DNA of 64,000 nucleotides from Capitulum mitella. Lineage: Eukaryota > Arthropoda > Thecostraca > Pollicipedomorpha > Pollicipedidae. The notes below the pieces were generated by a model. The model had not been told where the DNA came from. It saw only the letters and a program-made list of their open reading frames with translations, and made no database searches. Shown here in pieces: positions 45,721-59,155 of the stretch. Every line of letters starts with the position of its first letter. Within the stretch, counting starts at the first letter, position 1. A program made the translations under genes and the position numbers. The stretch is taken from the NCBI GenBank assembly GCA_030062745.1, contig CP099850.1, forward strand, positions 2,356,001 through 2,420,000. The letters run 5' to 3'.

Positions 45721-46799
45721 CTGCTCCCCGCGCTTCCCGTTACTTACAACCACGAACACGCTGACAGTGGGTGGTACTGGGATCAGAGACCATGCTGAGC
45801 CAAGCCTGTTGGTGGATTCTGTACCTGCTATCCAAGGGTTTCCCAAAAATGAAATGTCTAATATTGCCCCATGCACTTCGCAAAAACGCCATGGACGATC
45901 TTCATCATACCTTGCAACTCCACGACACGGTCGCCCTGTGAGCGGCTGGCCCTTCACTCGCCCCGACCGTGAGCGGGATTTTTCCATACCTTACCAGGAG
46001 GAGGGGGAGGTGTTTGAACAACACTTCTCCCTTTTTAACTCGTGAGCCGTGTATCACAGGAAAATGAAAGATACATCATTGGAAAGCACTCGTAGAGCAA
46101 AGCACGAAACAGCTAAGCAAATTTATCCAAATCCTTCGAGAAATTAGGATTTTGTTATTTCATAGTAGCTCAGCAACTATTCTATATCTTGAAGCAACAT
46201 ACACCTTAAAGGATGGCTAAAAACACATCAAACAACATTCTTCACGCAAATTTACCTCTTCTTGACCTTCGCCGCGAGCCAGGTCATGTCTCGTCATCGT
46301 TTCGAAATGCTACACTTGCCCACTGCAAGTCTTTTTCCTCCTTACCGACGAACACGTTTTAATGACTAATTCACATGTCACAGGGAGATGATGAGATACC
46401 CAAGCACCCTATAGATACCCCTAAGCACTATTTCAGGCTGAACCAAAACTCAGCTGAGGTAAACTAGGGTGAAATCTCCAAGTGACATGAATAGAAAAAA
46501 AACAAAGTTTTAGCAGTGGCTATGTGGCTAGTGGAATATTTCTTAGGCGTCAGAATGAACAAAAGGAGATGAAGAGATGTAATATGACGTCAACAGCCGA
46601 CGGTCTCCGACGCCACTTTCGCCTGCCGTGGGCATGAATAAGAAAGGTGCACGTGGCCAAATAACTATTTTAATGGAACTTTATTTCCCACAATTTATCT
46701 CTAGCACTGTTAATACACATTGCAGTGACTTATTCAAAGCCAAAACAAACTCTTTAATGCAAGTTAAAAAGGGCCATGGACCTCGGATGACCTCTAGTG
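45721..46799. other. No recognisable gene
   Basis: Ordinary sequence with normal CpG until about 46680; ends in GACCTCGGATGACCTCTAGT-type words like those of the 4.2-kb repeat. Confidence 0.45.
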
Positions 46800-49700
46800 A
46801 CCTTGTTTAGACTTACATTGTGAGATATGACTATTTTGGGCAACACAGTCGAATTCAGCACATGCTTCAACCCTGTACAATGCCAATTATTAGTTTTTGG
46901 CAAAAGATTTGGGTTTTATAACAGGCAACCAAATTGGTGGATTGGCTGAGCCAATGTCCGAGCATCAAAATCCTGTAAAAATCCCTTCAAACTCTTCTAT
47001 GTGGATTTACTCAGTGCTGTAGTGTAAATCTGTAACTAGTGGAAAAAAGCCTTCTGGTCATTTTCATCAAAACCCGAAATGAAGCAGATGAAATATGGTG
47101 AGAAAATAGCAGAGTAGGAGGCAGGGGCAAAAGAGAGCAGGAAAACAAGTCTTCAGTTCATTTTCATTACAATAAAAAATACAGTGGTTGAAATGGTGAG
47201 AAAATAATGAAAGGAGACAAACAATGAGCATAGAGGACCGAATGGGCCGATCTTTGCTGTACCAACTTTCAAAATAATTCTTCACCTTTGCTCTCAGGAC
47301 TAATGTCAGCATCACAACTGCTTGCATTTGATGCAGCCTTTTGCAAACTGATGGGATACTGAAGCCTGTGTGCCCTGAATCAGAGGTTATGAGGCCCTCA
47401 ATTTTTTTGCACATGATGCAGCACTATATAACCATGCTGTGACCTTCAATAATTCTGAATATCGTAGGCTTGCAATGATGCTAAGTAATTTCACTCATTT
47501 TAACATATTTAACACAATAAACTTGTGAATATGGTGCAAAGGCTATGACAAAGTCCCAAACAGAATGCATTCCAAAAATAATTATTTACATGTTTGTGAC
47601 ATCAAACATGTGATACATATTCATGATATTAAATAAGACTGGGCTGTGATGGGTTGTAAAAAGCCATGTGATAACACTATACCATGCAAAAAAGGATCCC
47701 TCTTAAGCCCTGTGTGATGCAAAGGCCAGCCATCAAAAACAATATTATCTATTGCACTGGAATTGCACTACTGGGCAGTGGGTACAAACAACAAGCTCTG
47801 CTTTGCATGCAGCATGTAAAGAAGAAAAAAGTTGATGATCACAATGATGTTCACATTTTCAAAATCATGACTGCCATCATTTGATGTTATGTGCTGTTTA
47901 ACTGTTGCTGACCTATATCACATGCCAGTGCCAGAAAAGAACTCTGCTCAATGTAACCTACAACTCTTCAGTTAACAGGTTTAACACAAAACTGTGACAC
48001 AGAGATGATGTTTGTGATAACCTTGAGATATTTAATGAACTGCAAAGAAAATGGGCTGACATGAGTGAAATGCCTCCTGAAGGCATCAGATTATCTGATT
48101 CATGCATATCCAGGTGCAGAGTCAGAATTTCCCCCAGGAGGCTGCCAAATGTCAGATTGTATTATGTGCCAGCAGACACATGTCCTCTAATGGGGTGGCA
48201 GGCAATCACCAAATCCTGTTGTATGCCAGAAATTCCTGGATATTCTTACAAAATATGCTGGAAAATTGCAACACATTCCTGCATTCACTAAATATCTAGT
48301 AAGACATCTTGAGTTGGGGGAGAGCATGGGATGTGATTCTTATGGCCCCTTTTGGCTACATCCCTGAGCAAATTCCAGTTATTCTACATGCATCAGCTTA
48401 CCCTAGTGTACCCTGCATTCAGAAATCAGAAACTAGCTTCCTGACCCTCAGTAAGAGTGCACCATTTGCATGACACTGCAGGAGTGAAAACCCACTTCAC
48501 ACACATGCTAGCCACAGCCCCCTTCTCTTCTGGTCATTCAACCCCCTTCCCTGTCATATTCCACACCCAAGCAATAACTGATCCAGGGGTCTATGGAGGC
48601 CACAGCCCACTTTCTTGAAAAACCAGAGGCAAGATGTCTAACTCTTTTTTCTCCTTAGAAAATGTGCATAAATCTTAATTTTTGGCAACATCAAAAGTGT
48701 CTAAAATCCCAAGCTAAACGAACATTAGGGTGAAGATCACATTACCAGATTACCCAGACAGCACACTCCACTGTCCTTTCCCCTTTGTACAGGGTCTCAA
48801 CCATGGCTGGAGATCCCTGAGGGCTGGTGGTTCAGACCCCCAAAATTCAGGGATCTTAGCACTGGGCCTATGGCAATGATTGGAAAGAATCAGCATGAAA
48901 TCCTATGTGGACCCCCAATAATTTTTAGAAATCTCTAGCCATTGTCTGGATATGCCAATGCATCCATGGCACCCACCAGGACGACATACTCATATGACAC
49001 AGCAAAACTGTGGTGACTTGGAGGTATGACTGGCAGCTGCTTTGAAAAAAACCTTTGCATTATGCCAAACTTTGTAGGGAGCTTTTACACAACATCTATT
49101 ATGCTGCTGCAGAAAGGTGCTTCCATTTCTCTTTTCCCCTCAAAAGAGTTGTAAAATATAGCCTCTTCAAAGAAAACATCCAATGACTTTATCTGAAAAT
49201 GGTGATGAATACTTCCAAATCCAAGGAACTTAACTCTTTGTACATAGTTGATGAAATTATTAACCATGTATCACAACTGCAGCACTATGATCTCCAAATT
49301 CCTATGCTGAACATGGTACAAGGTCACAACAGTTTCAAGAGAATACCATGCAATGCAAAAAGTTGCATATTATCATCACCAGTTTTCAAAAAAATACAGC
49401 AGTGTTCAAAATCTCAGGATAAGTCAGCATTATGGGGAAGATCATATTATGCATGTGACTCTTGCCCCCCTCCCCTCTGCACATGACCCAAATTTGCCAG
49501 TGCATTGCTGGTGCTTGCCATGACAATGTATTAATCACAGGTGAAGGCAAGGAGAGCCTGGTCCCCTTCCTCTCCATCATGTCCACATTTTATTTCTTCC
49601 CTTAATAGTAGGGATGGAGGCTGTGCAGTACACTTCCACCAAGCACTTTTTTCCACAAATATGGTTTGAATGGCATAAAAATAAAACAGATGGTTTTATG

Positions 49701-50466
49701 GCAAATACTTGGTACTGCCCAAATGCCATGCCAAAATGGTTTTCCAGCACATACTTGTGATACAGTGCTGCATAATACCACTGAAAGATGAAAAATGTGA
49801 CATCACCAAATAACACTGCCACTCTATCTGCCACCAACTGCCATGCCAATTGTGTGCTGCAGAAAGATGATACCCATGTTTGGGTCATTTCAGACCTTAT
49901 GGTGCCCTTAATATATTATTTAATTTCATACTCATGTTACATTAGTTGTTATGGTAATAAAAAACTTAACTATGTAATGAACAATAATGGGAAAGAGTAA
50001 CAAAGATGAGAATAATAAAATAAAATTAATGACACAAAAGCTGACCAAATCAATACATCATCAAATTTTCCACAGCAACAAGACCATCCCCAGAACAGGC
50101 AATGTAGGCAAGATGTCTCCAGGAGTTATCAACATGATTATTTGTGGTGCAATATACATCAATTTTCTTTGGAAACAATACCAGTCCTGTCACCATGCTT
50201 TTCTTTTGCAGGAAGATCAATGTACTTTTCTGCTCAACAGATATTGCAAAAGTGGCCTGGAAAAACATGCAGATGTATTATATTGCCTAAATGAAGGTTA
50301 AAACCAGCCTTTCATCTCATGCTGGACATATGAAAAATCCATCTTCAGTGAGCAGATAGGAATGCATGCAGATTCATTTGTAGTACATGAACCCAAGCTC
50401 CAGAAAGTGTGCTTTTATCTTCTTTCCAGTTCCAATATAGTCTGATATTGAATATAACCCATCTTT
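46800..50466. other. CpG desert 3 (no gene recognised)
   Basis: By direct reading about ten CpGs remain in 3.7 kb. Two stretches, about 47466-48716 and 48985-50466, have none. CpG returns at 50468 and is dense from 50636. No exon of a known family was recognised. Confidence 0.75.
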
Positions 50467-50779
50467 CGTCATAAAACCAAAGACTTTTCAATCCAAATAA
50501 CATTCAATTATTTCCACCATAATTCGTGACATCAAACAAAATTTACCAGAACGCTGAGCAAATACCTCCCACACTCCAATGTTCAACAGGGTGCAAGCAA
50601 CCACAAATAGCTGCAAATGACTGAATGTTTCCACCGCGCAAAGAATTGGATGGCATTATCACTGTTTTCTGGCAAGAATGATCATCACTCATCATACCGC
50701 AAAACGCAGATACTAAGCGACAACCAAAGCTTACGTATTTCTGTGGACTTCAACATAACCCCTCGGACATGACTGACAG

Positions 50780-51205
50780 CCAACGGTTCCCACTAACCAA
50801 CACTCTCCGGTAAATACCGGCGAAAACAGCATGACTGGCTCTACCCTAGCGGACGCCCTGGAACTAACTTTTTCTAGATTTGGCAGCACTCAGCTGATGG
50901 AGGCTCTGGACATTCTGAACCTTGGACATTCTGACCTCTGGACAATATGACCGTTGGGTGTTATGACCATTGGACATTATGAACTTTGGGCATTGTGAAC
51001 CTTGGGTCTTATGAACTTTGGATGTTTTGAACTTTGGACAATATGAAATGTGGACATTACAAACTTTGGACATTACAAACCATGGACAATATAAACTTTG
51101 GATGTTTTGAGCTCTGGCTATTATGATCGTTTCTGAGGTTTTGGATATTATGAACTTTGGATGGTATGAACATTGGATGTTTTGAACTTTGGACATTATG
51201 ATATA
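50780..51205 (+). repeat. Degenerate tandem array plus conserved flank (copy 2, inverted to copy 1)
   Basis: GATTTGGCAGCA (50878-50889) and the ~100 bp before it are the reverse complement of the flank at 27776-27900. The array at 50905-51205 consists of ~16-19-bp units such as GAACTTTGGACATTATGA, CCATTGGACATTATGAAC and CTTTGGATGTTTTGAAC. On the minus strand a strong donor-like ATAC|GTAAGC lies at 50735, just outside. Confidence 0.7.
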
Positions 51206-51214
51206 GACCCCGCC

Positions 51215-51770
51215 TGCCACGGGATGATGTCGGTGTGTCGGGAAGGCCCACAAAAGGGCCCCCTTGGCATTTGCTTAAAGGGGTCCCCTGGCTTGAAAAG
51301 GCAAATACATTCCACCGCAAAGGGCCCGAGGTCCCAGGCAAAGACCCCTCTGACAGGAAGCGGGATGCCCCCTGAAAGGTGCACCTGGGAAAGGTATCTG
51401 GGCCCCCCGGCATGTACCTGCCAAAAAAAATGTGCGAGGACAGGAGAGGATGTCCTCTGCAAAGGAACTGCCGGACAGGAAGGGTCCTGCCGCCATGGGA
51501 CGGTGTCGGTGTGTCGGGTACGCTAACGATGTCGGGATGACATCGTAACGATGTCGATTGCGTAATGTCGGGATCCCCGGAAATTTACCTAAAGGGGCCC
51601 CCGGCCGCAAAAGGCAAACCCACTCCTCCTCAAACGGCCCCGAGACCCCATGCAAGGACCCCTCTGGCAGATAGTGGGGTGCTTCTGACCGGAAAAGGTA
51701 ATGCCCCCCCCCCCCGCATGTGCTACCAAAAGGTATACGCGAGGTCAGGAAAGGATGACAGGAATCCTCA
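51215..51770. repeat. Two-copy G/C-rich tandem repeat, 276-315-bp period
   Basis: GTCGGTGTGTCGG begins at 51229 and at 51505. Both copies continue with TTAC(T/C)TAAAGGGG, CAAA(T/C)(A/C)CA, GACCCCTCTG(A/G)CAG and CATGT(A/G)C. The second holds an extra ACGATGTC...GACATCGT palindrome near 51525-51550, which shifts the period. Confidence 0.7.
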
Positions 51771-52569
51771 GTCAGCATTTAGCAGTGAGCACCATGGGCC
51801 GCCGACGCCATTTGTTGTCGCACAGGATGGAGGAAGCAGCGGTGAGTACCTTTTTGGCTGCTATGTGTATCTTGTTGCCAGTAATGACCTTTGTTGGTAA
51901 TAAGTAGCCTAGGTTGTCATCGAGTAGATATGGTATTAGCTTTACTATAGAATTAAATATCGGGGAGTTTGTGTGCAGAAAAGAGACCGGATTTGTAGCA
52001 ACGTAAGCCGTCAATGAGACGTGGTTCCCAGCCAGCTATAAATGCACCTGTTTTGACTTATGAACTTAATACAGGCAATTACACAGACCGGGACAACACA
52101 AATATCGGGAGAGACTGACTGTGACATCAAAACTCAGATACCTAGGTTAGCTCGGCTAAAGGACGGATACAGGGCGGGGGGGGGGAGAGGGACGGAACCG
52201 GGCCACGGGCCATGCCCCTTCCAACCAGGGACGTAGCCAAGGGAGGGCCATGGGGGCCATGGCCCCCCTGAGCCAAGTGGTCCTCAGTAGACATATGGCG
52301 ATCTCGCACGAATACGGAATAGTGATCAATATATGTTGCAAAAACAAACATTATATGCTTTCCTGTTCGTTAATTATGAGGTAAACTACATAAAAATCAA
52401 CTTTTTCCTATAAATTTCGTCATATGCCAGTGACATATGGCAAAATTTGACATTTCCCCCCCCTCGAGGAAGATCCTGGCTACATGCCTGCCCTCAAGAT
52501 AACTGAAGAGGAGACCAAACTATGACTTGCTCCCTCTTCCCCTCCAAAACTCGCACCCACTAGCAATCC
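51771..52569. other. No recognisable gene; dispersed repeat cores
   Basis: Contains CCAGGGACGTAGCCAAGGG at 52225 and CCTGGCTACATGCCTG at 52475, two occurrences of a word found elsewhere in the window. Confidence 0.45.
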
Positions 52570-53315
52570 TAAAACGCCCACAAAGGCCCCTGATACGGCT
52601 AGAGGGACCCCAAAACTGCCAGGTATACCCCATGTAAAAGAGGAAGACCCCTGATACAGCCATGGGGACTACCGGAGACGTTCAGTGGACCCTCGACACA
52701 TGGCGCCCATTATGTACTATTTATACCGTTTTTGCAAAGGGGCGCTGGAATCGCTAAAAAGTCTTGTGCCACTGCCAGAGGGACCCTGAGACAGCAAAAA
52801 TATTCCCCAGAAACGACAAGAGGGGTACCTAGGACAAGTGGTCCATTCAAACTATTACTGAGGGACTTTTGAGACTACTTACTAACAGTCTCTAGCGAGA
52901 GGGGCCTTGAGACGACCAGAGGGGCTCCTGAAACTACTAAGCCTTGAGACGTTCAGACGGCTCCTGAAACGGCTAAGGGACTTAGAGCATTGCGAGAGGC
53001 GCCCCTGTCACGGCAGACAGAGAGAGAGAGACTTATAGCGCGCCCTTGTTACTGCTTGAGGTGCTCCTTTGACGACAAAAATCCCCCATAGGCGACAGAA
53101 TGGAACCCAGAATGACTTAAATGCCCCTGAAACTGTCAGATGGGACAATGAAACTGTCTAAGGTGCCTCTGAAACTGCCCAAGGAGCGCCTGAGACGTCT
53201 CGAGGGACATGTTAGGCTGCAAAGGGAAGCTGGGACCACTAGAGGCCAGTGACACGGCAGACGGCCTGATACCACCAAAAATGCCCCTGTAAGCGCAAGA
53301 GAAAACCTAACCTAA
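52570..53315. repeat. Degenerate minisatellite, GGGCCCCTGAAACGGCTAGA unit
   Basis: Around 25 imperfect units of 20-30 bp, e.g. GGGGCTCCTGAAACTACTAA, GGTGCCTCTGAAACTGCC and GGAGCGCCTGAGACGTCTCG. Divergence is high. Confidence 0.7.
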
Positions 53316-53959
53316 GCTTGCAAAAAGTCTCCAGAAAGTACAGGGGGGTAGGGGGCTCCTGAGCCAGATACAGGCACGACATTTCAAATAAAGGGAGGGA
53401 CACAGAGACTCCTTAAATCTCGCCGTTGCTGTCATGTTTCCGCCACTTTATAGCGGGAAAAACGTCAAATCCCCTCAAATAACGTAATGCGTTTGAATTT
53501 GAAAAAATGCGTGCGAATTTCATCGCAAGAAACGCCAAATTACATGAACTGTTTCTCACTGGACCCCAAAAATCAACTTTTGCCATATCTGAAGAGCAGA
53601 AAAAATGGTGGCCCGGTGGGAAAGTGGTCCGACGCTGACCATTCTCCCCTCCCTCGGCGAAATCCTGGAGCCGCCCCTGGCTGGTTGAGCAATTTTTCGT
53701 TGCCGTTTCTATTGTCGTTGGAGCGGCCTACCACCAATCGATAGCCCTGAGCCTTGCAATTCAAAAAATACTATGTTAGCCCTAGTCACGTGACTGATGA
53801 CGGCACGGGTCACGTTAAACGCATAACACGACATCGGGAAAACTGACATCGGCTTGTACCTCGTATCATCGGTAACAGGGGTCTTAGAGCATTCAGTTGG
53901 GTGTCAAACGAAAGGTCGCGATCTTCTGCATCAGAGGCATGCCAAAATGTTAAAAAATG
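53316..53959. other. No recognisable gene; fragment related to the 4-kb repeat
   Basis: GAATTTCATCGCAAGAAACG at 53514 resembles GATTTTATCGCAACAAACG at 3812. CCTGGAGCCGCCCCTGG at 53664 is another copy of the dispersed core word. Confidence 0.4.
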
Positions 53960-54420
53960 CCGGGCCAAGGTCAGCCTAGGTCAGGTGAAATACTGGTATT
54001 ACTTTACATGCCAAAGATCGATACTTGCAGCCGTTTTGGTCTACGTGATAAAAAGGATGAAAGGGAAGCCTTCTTATGATTAGCTTTACATTATCCGCGT
54101 TTCATCCAGTCAAGGTCAGTCAAGATCAGTCTAGGTCAGGTCAGATAAGGTCGCATTATTCTTCCTGACAAAAAGCAAACATTACTCACTGCGATACTTA
54201 ACTGCGTCAAGAACATAAATGAAATGACATCTCATGGTAATTACATATGCTCTGTCTGCTCCTTAGCAGGTCAAGGTCAAGCGAGTTCAGGGCAGCTGGT
54301 CATTTTTCTTTTTCTGGCTAGGAAGAATAATTGCTCTCAGTTGCTACTGAATGATCTTCTACAGACAATGTCGTGTTTCATTTCGTTTTGATATCTACCT
54401 ATGACATGACCTGACCTCAC
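53960..54420. repeat. AGGTCA-rich ~150-bp repeat, three diverged units
   Basis: AAGGTCAGCCTAGGTCAGGT (53968), AAGGTCAGTC...TAGGTCAGGTCAG (54113) and CAGGTCAAGGTCAAGCG (54269) are about 150 bp apart. Unit length and half-site content match the block at 5588-5929 in the opposite sense. Positions 54421-55084 after it hold no recognisable gene. Confidence 0.5.
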
Positions 54421-55084
54421 GTTGCATTTGGTGAACTTTGCTAAGAAACGCATATAGATCTGCTTGTCTGACTTGAACGATGGGGAAAATCAGCGGCAAC
54501 AACTTCTATCAACCACAGTGCGAATCAGTCCAATTGCTATCATGCATGTGACCTGGGATGACCTCTAATGATGACATGTTACGATTGTATATTTTCTGGG
54601 GGAACGTTTCCTATGCAAATTCAAATAATCTATGCATTATGCTCGCAATTATTATAAAAAAGAAACAAGTTCGCGCCACCGTCTGAACAGACAAAAATAA
54701 GTATTTAAGGATTTACTTATGACGTCATATCTCCATGACCTGACTTAGCATAAAAATGATTTTGATGTCAACATATGTAGTATTAATTGTTAAACAGATA
54801 CTGAAAATTTGGTTAGGCTGACTCTAACGGCTCAGAAGTTATTGAAGAGAAGCCGAGGCGGGTGTCCTATTTCACACACCCCAGGCGGTGCTGAGTTAAG
54901 ATGGCTTTGTGTAACTTTCTGGGAGCCCGTGCACTACTATGAGGGCCCTCCAAACTTTTTAATGTCCTTGACTTGTGCACGCAAACTAGCATAATAGAAA
55001 AGTGTCGGGACCCGTCCACGTCGCAAGTCATCTTTAAAAGTTAAGTTATGGTCATTTTCAAAGCTTGAGAGTCAATTGTATAGA

Positions 55085-55400
55085 ATACAGGGGCCCTTTT
55101 GAAATCCCCCAAAACAATTCCAAGGGTTCAGGTGCTCATTGAACCTTACATAACCTTAAACCATTCTGTGACTCACAGTCCTTTTTTTAAACATAAGGGG
55201 CCTTCCCAAAGTCCAGAAGTCGTGTTGCAAGCTCAGGGTCCTTTCGGAATCCTGAGGAGTCCTTTTGAAAGTCATGGACCTTTGTAAGCTTTAGGGGAGC
55301 CCTTATGAAAGTACCAAGATGCGTTTTGGAAACACTGGAACCCGTTTTAACCTCAGGCCCTTTTTGGCGCACATGCTCTTCTCAGAATCTTGGGCCATTT
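55085..55400. repeat. Degenerate minisatellite, GGGGCCCTTTTGAAAGTC unit
   Basis: About ten imperfect ~25-30-bp units, e.g. GGGGCCCTTTTGAAATC, GGGGCCTTCCCAAAGTCC, AGTCCTTTTGAAAGTC and GGGAGCCCTTATGAAAGT. Positions 55401-55989 after it hold no recognisable gene. Confidence 0.65.
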
Positions 55401-55989
55401 TCGAAGGAGACTCTTTGATTTGGGAGCACCCTTTATTTGACTACTCGGAACGGAGGCCGGCAACCGAGCTGATTCCCAAAATGATCTGGGATATGCTTTT
55501 GTCAGACTGGGGCATAGTCTAAACTCGGTCCAACACGAGACCTAGGATCTGTTTTGGGGGTGCGGGTCTTGGTAAGGAACAGGTTTTCTGCTCATTCAAA
55601 CTTACTTCCTTAATATTTTCTGTTCGTCTAACATATTTGACAGTTATGCATTGATGTGACGTATCAGACTTCACGTTTGTAACGTATGGAATACGTTATT
55701 TAACGAATGCTAGTGTTGCTATTTAACGTGCGTAGTTTATTAGCATTTCGCATTGTTCATGGATCGCCTATACAAAATGAGAACCCATTGTCCTTGTTCT
55801 ACGGACGCCTCTGTAACAGGGGCACCTAGACATTAGTAAGGCCCCCCAGATTTTCATGTGTGTCAGGACAGCCCACGGTCAGCCCACGCTCAGCCGACGG
55901 TCACCCCATAAAAGTGACCCCTTCAAAAGCGCACAGCATGCACCATATGATGCATCTCGACGAGCTGAACGCGATGGTGCAATTTAATG

Positions 55990-56745
55990 TTGGGTGCATC
56001 CAATACTTTAGCCTGCAGAGCCAATTATCAATAAAGGGACGAGAATTTCTCACTAATACCCACAGCCAACTGCATATAGTCAAGTAACATCTCAGACGAC
56101 TCCCCGTGTCAAGCCGAGCTCAAAACTACCTCTTGTTTATCAACATCTTTTCAACTTTTTGAGTAGCACACATGTCGATTCGGTTTTTAACCTAATGCTT
56201 TATTTCCCATAGGCTTTGACATTGAGGGCAACGGTCGTGAATTGGCCGGCCCCTACGATTTTTCTAATTTTTCGTGTATGGGTATCCTGACCAAGAACAC
56301 ACTGCCTGGCAGTGAAATTTGCCGGGTGCATTGATATTCTCACCGATCACAAGTGGTGAGAATTTGTCACTAAAATTCACAACCGACTGCATATAGTCAA
56401 ATAGCATCTCAAACGGCTCCCCGTGTCAAGCCGAGCTCAAAATTACTTCTTGTTTATCAATATCTTTTCAACTTTTTGAGAAACATGTATCCAGAATCGG
56501 TTTTTCATCTAATGCTATATTTCCCATAGGCTTTAACACTGAGGGCAACGGTCGTGCATTGGCCGGCCCCTACGATTTTTTAATTTTTCGTGTACTGGTA
56601 CCCTGACCCCGAACACACTGCCTGGCAGCGAAATTTCCGAGGTGCATTGATATTCTCACCCACTGCAAGGGGTGAGAGTTTCTCACTAAAATTCTGAACC
56701 AACTGCATGTGGTCAAGTAGCATCTCAAACAATTTCCCGTCTGAA
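55990..56745 (+). repeat. ~316-bp satellite, two full units and a partial one
   Basis: TCCCCGTGTCAAGCCGAGCT at 56101 recurs at 56418, and a decayed third copy is at 56733. Each unit also carries GAGGGCAACGGTCGTG(A/C)ATTGG, GGCCCCTACGATTTTT and CACTGCCTGGCAG. The same satellite is present in inverted orientation at the right edge of the window. Confidence 0.85.
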
Positions 56746-57302
56746 GCTGACATTCCTGACAATCTCAGTGCTGCTTCAATCGTAGGCATTTACCGTCGAT
56801 CTCATTGGGATATTTGTACAGTAAGGTACGTCGTTTTCCTTTACCGTTCTCGTTGCCGACGCTTTAAACCCTTTTTTATAGAGTTTGATGCTGCGTATAT
56901 CACTAAGCGGTCGTGTCAGCATGGGACACGACTTGGCCCGAAACTGTCGCCGTACGGTGTTAGTTGTGGCGGGGGATCAACACACCTCTTTGGTCCTATT
57001 ATCCCGGAGGGGCGGGCGGGTCCGTATGTCCCCTTGCGGACCTAGTGGTTGGTAGCCTCGGGCCGTCGAGCCCGGCTTTGCTCTGGTTCGTTGGGCCTGG
57101 CCGGCGGGGGTCAAGGGGCTTACGGCGCTGGAACCCGGTCAGGACGGGGAGGGGTCTCGCCGGTTCCACCTGGCCGGGCAGAAGGCGCCGCCTGTCCCGT
57201 ATAGCACCGGGGTAGCCCTGCCGTCCCGCGTCCCGTCTTTTTTTTTTTTTTTGTAGGGCCGGGCGTCCCCCAGTTGGGCTCCGAGGTGGGTGGGGAGCCC
57301 TG

Positions 57303-58936
57303 GTGCCGAAATCACAGACATCATTTATGGAAAACTCAAACCAAACCCAACGCTCTGACATCTCCCACTCCTGCGAGGGGCGGACCAATCGTCGCCCTGC
57401 TTCCTGCCGAGGGACGGAAATACGTGCACCTCGAGTTGTTATTTTCCGAGGAAAAGATAAGGTTCTAGCTTTCCTGTCTCCTTTCCATCGCCGTAACGGT
57501 TGCGATCGTTTCGGGCAAATCGGGAGATGCGACAAACTGAGAGACGGCTGTCTAGAGGTCGAATTTGTCCGAAGCGAAGAGATAGAAAAAGCTATGACAG
57601 CGACAACGTTCGTTTACAGTGTGCGGAACGGCAAGGAAACGCGAGATGTCGTTGTAAATATGACTGTCGAGCCCCACAAGACGAAAAACTTGTCTAGAGG
57701 CATTATCAACTGTTATGATCTAAGAGACGTTGGCAAGGAGGAAATTATAGACGGACTGTCCGAGGTTGGTGTGACGGACGCCTGTCGCATCATGGGTCTC
57801 TGTCCCACAAATAACATTGTTCTTACATTTAATCGGCCTGACTTGCCTGCGGAAGTAACTGTTGGATATTTAAAAGTGAAAGTCCGACCGTTCATTCCCA
57901 ACCCCATGCGGTGCTAACAGTGCCAGCGCTTCGGCCACACGAAACCGTACTGTAAAAACCCCCTGTATGTGGTGTTTGTACATCAACCCAGCATCTTGCT
58001 GAAGCTTGTGTAAATAATGCCCCACGCTGTGTCAACTGCGGACCAACGCAGTCGCCACATACGTCCTTCGACAGGGCATGTCCTGTTTATATGAGAGAAA
58101 AAGAAATACTGGTAATAAAATGTTGTGAAATTTCATTCCGAGAGGCAAGAGACCTACACAATGACACGCATCCAAAGTCGTCTTACGCCGCAAAGGTGAA
58201 GACTGCTACGTCGGCGAAGCAATCTGACCAAATGACGCTACCACAACTAGTAAACGTTTTGAAGTTTTACGGCCTTGCCGTCGTACCTGCGCCCCCTGCA
58301 CCGGCCGCGTCCATGGGATCGCCGGCGCCTACCATGCCCGCCACCTCTCTGGTATCCGCGGCCCCGGACGTTCCGTCGGCCGGGGACGGTGTGTGGACCG
58401 TGGTCCAGCGGGGTCGGGGCCTCCGCTCTTCTCCGGCGCGGAGCGGCTCTCCACCGGGACCTGGTGCGTCCCCCGCGTCCGCACCGCCCACACCGCCACG
58501 TGCCGCGGCCTCGAGACGCTCCCCGATGACCGCTCCGTGGGGGACGCAGCTCTCGGGCGGGGCTTCCCGTCCTGGGGCGCCGCGGAATGCGGGTGTCAAC
58601 GTGCATCCGGGTGCTCCGGATCTGGGGGCCACGGGTGGCGCGGCCCGGGGCGTGGAGACGACGGTTGCGCCGGCCCGGGCCCCTCCGCCGCCGTCTTGCG
58701 ACGGCGGGGCCATGGGCCCGCCCCCTGCTCCAGCGCGGGGTGGGGCGGCGCCTTCCTCCCCGGCCACGGGCCGGACAACAAAGCGCCCGCCGCCATGGCC
58801 TGTGTCCCCGATGGACGGGGCAGGGCCAAGGTGCGCGGCAGCTCTGCGGCCGCTCGTCCACTCACGGCAGGGTCATGACCGTGGAAAAGGGCTGACCACT
58901 ATTTTCAACTACTTTGACCGTCGATACAGTGACTGA
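57303..58936 (+). pseudogene. LINE ORF1 (gag-like nucleic-acid-binding protein), broken
   Basis: The first frame (57303-57917) gives ~200 residues ending in a short conserved stretch (VKVRPFIPNPMRC) before a zinc knuckle. An in-frame TAA at 57915-57917 falls between the first two cysteines of that knuckle, and a frame change follows. The second frame (from 57956) continues with CGVCTSTQHLAEAC and CVNCGPTQSPHTSFDRAC, knuckles two and three, then REKEILVIK and SFREARDL, usual for such proteins. A long Pro/Ala/Gly-rich tail runs to 58936. The product would bind the element's RNA. Confidence 0.8.
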
Positions 58937-59155
58937 TTTAAAGTTCCTGCAGGTGCTGATGCTTTGTTTGGATCCCGAGACGCTTTGTTTTAACGCCCTT
59001 TTAACCCGACCTTTACAGGCCATTTTACAGTGGAGCTGTAGAGGTGTTATAGGTCATGTGCCACTGATCTGCAGGCTATTCTGAGACGGCATTACCCATT
59101 TAAATCGTGCCTGGTTTTAAGATCTGCCTTTTAATCCCTTTTTAATACGTCCCCT

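Noticed and set aside
50735..50870. Minus-strand first exon ending in ATAC|GTAAGC beside CpG desert 3
   Set aside because: Most of the segment belongs to the repeat shared with 27776-27900, so the open frame and donor are more likely part of that repeat than of a gene.
58247..58861. Minus-strand open frames in the GC-rich ORF1 tail
   Set aside because: Antisense of the Pro/Ala/Gly-rich tail of LINE ORF1; Arg/Gly-rich without domains.
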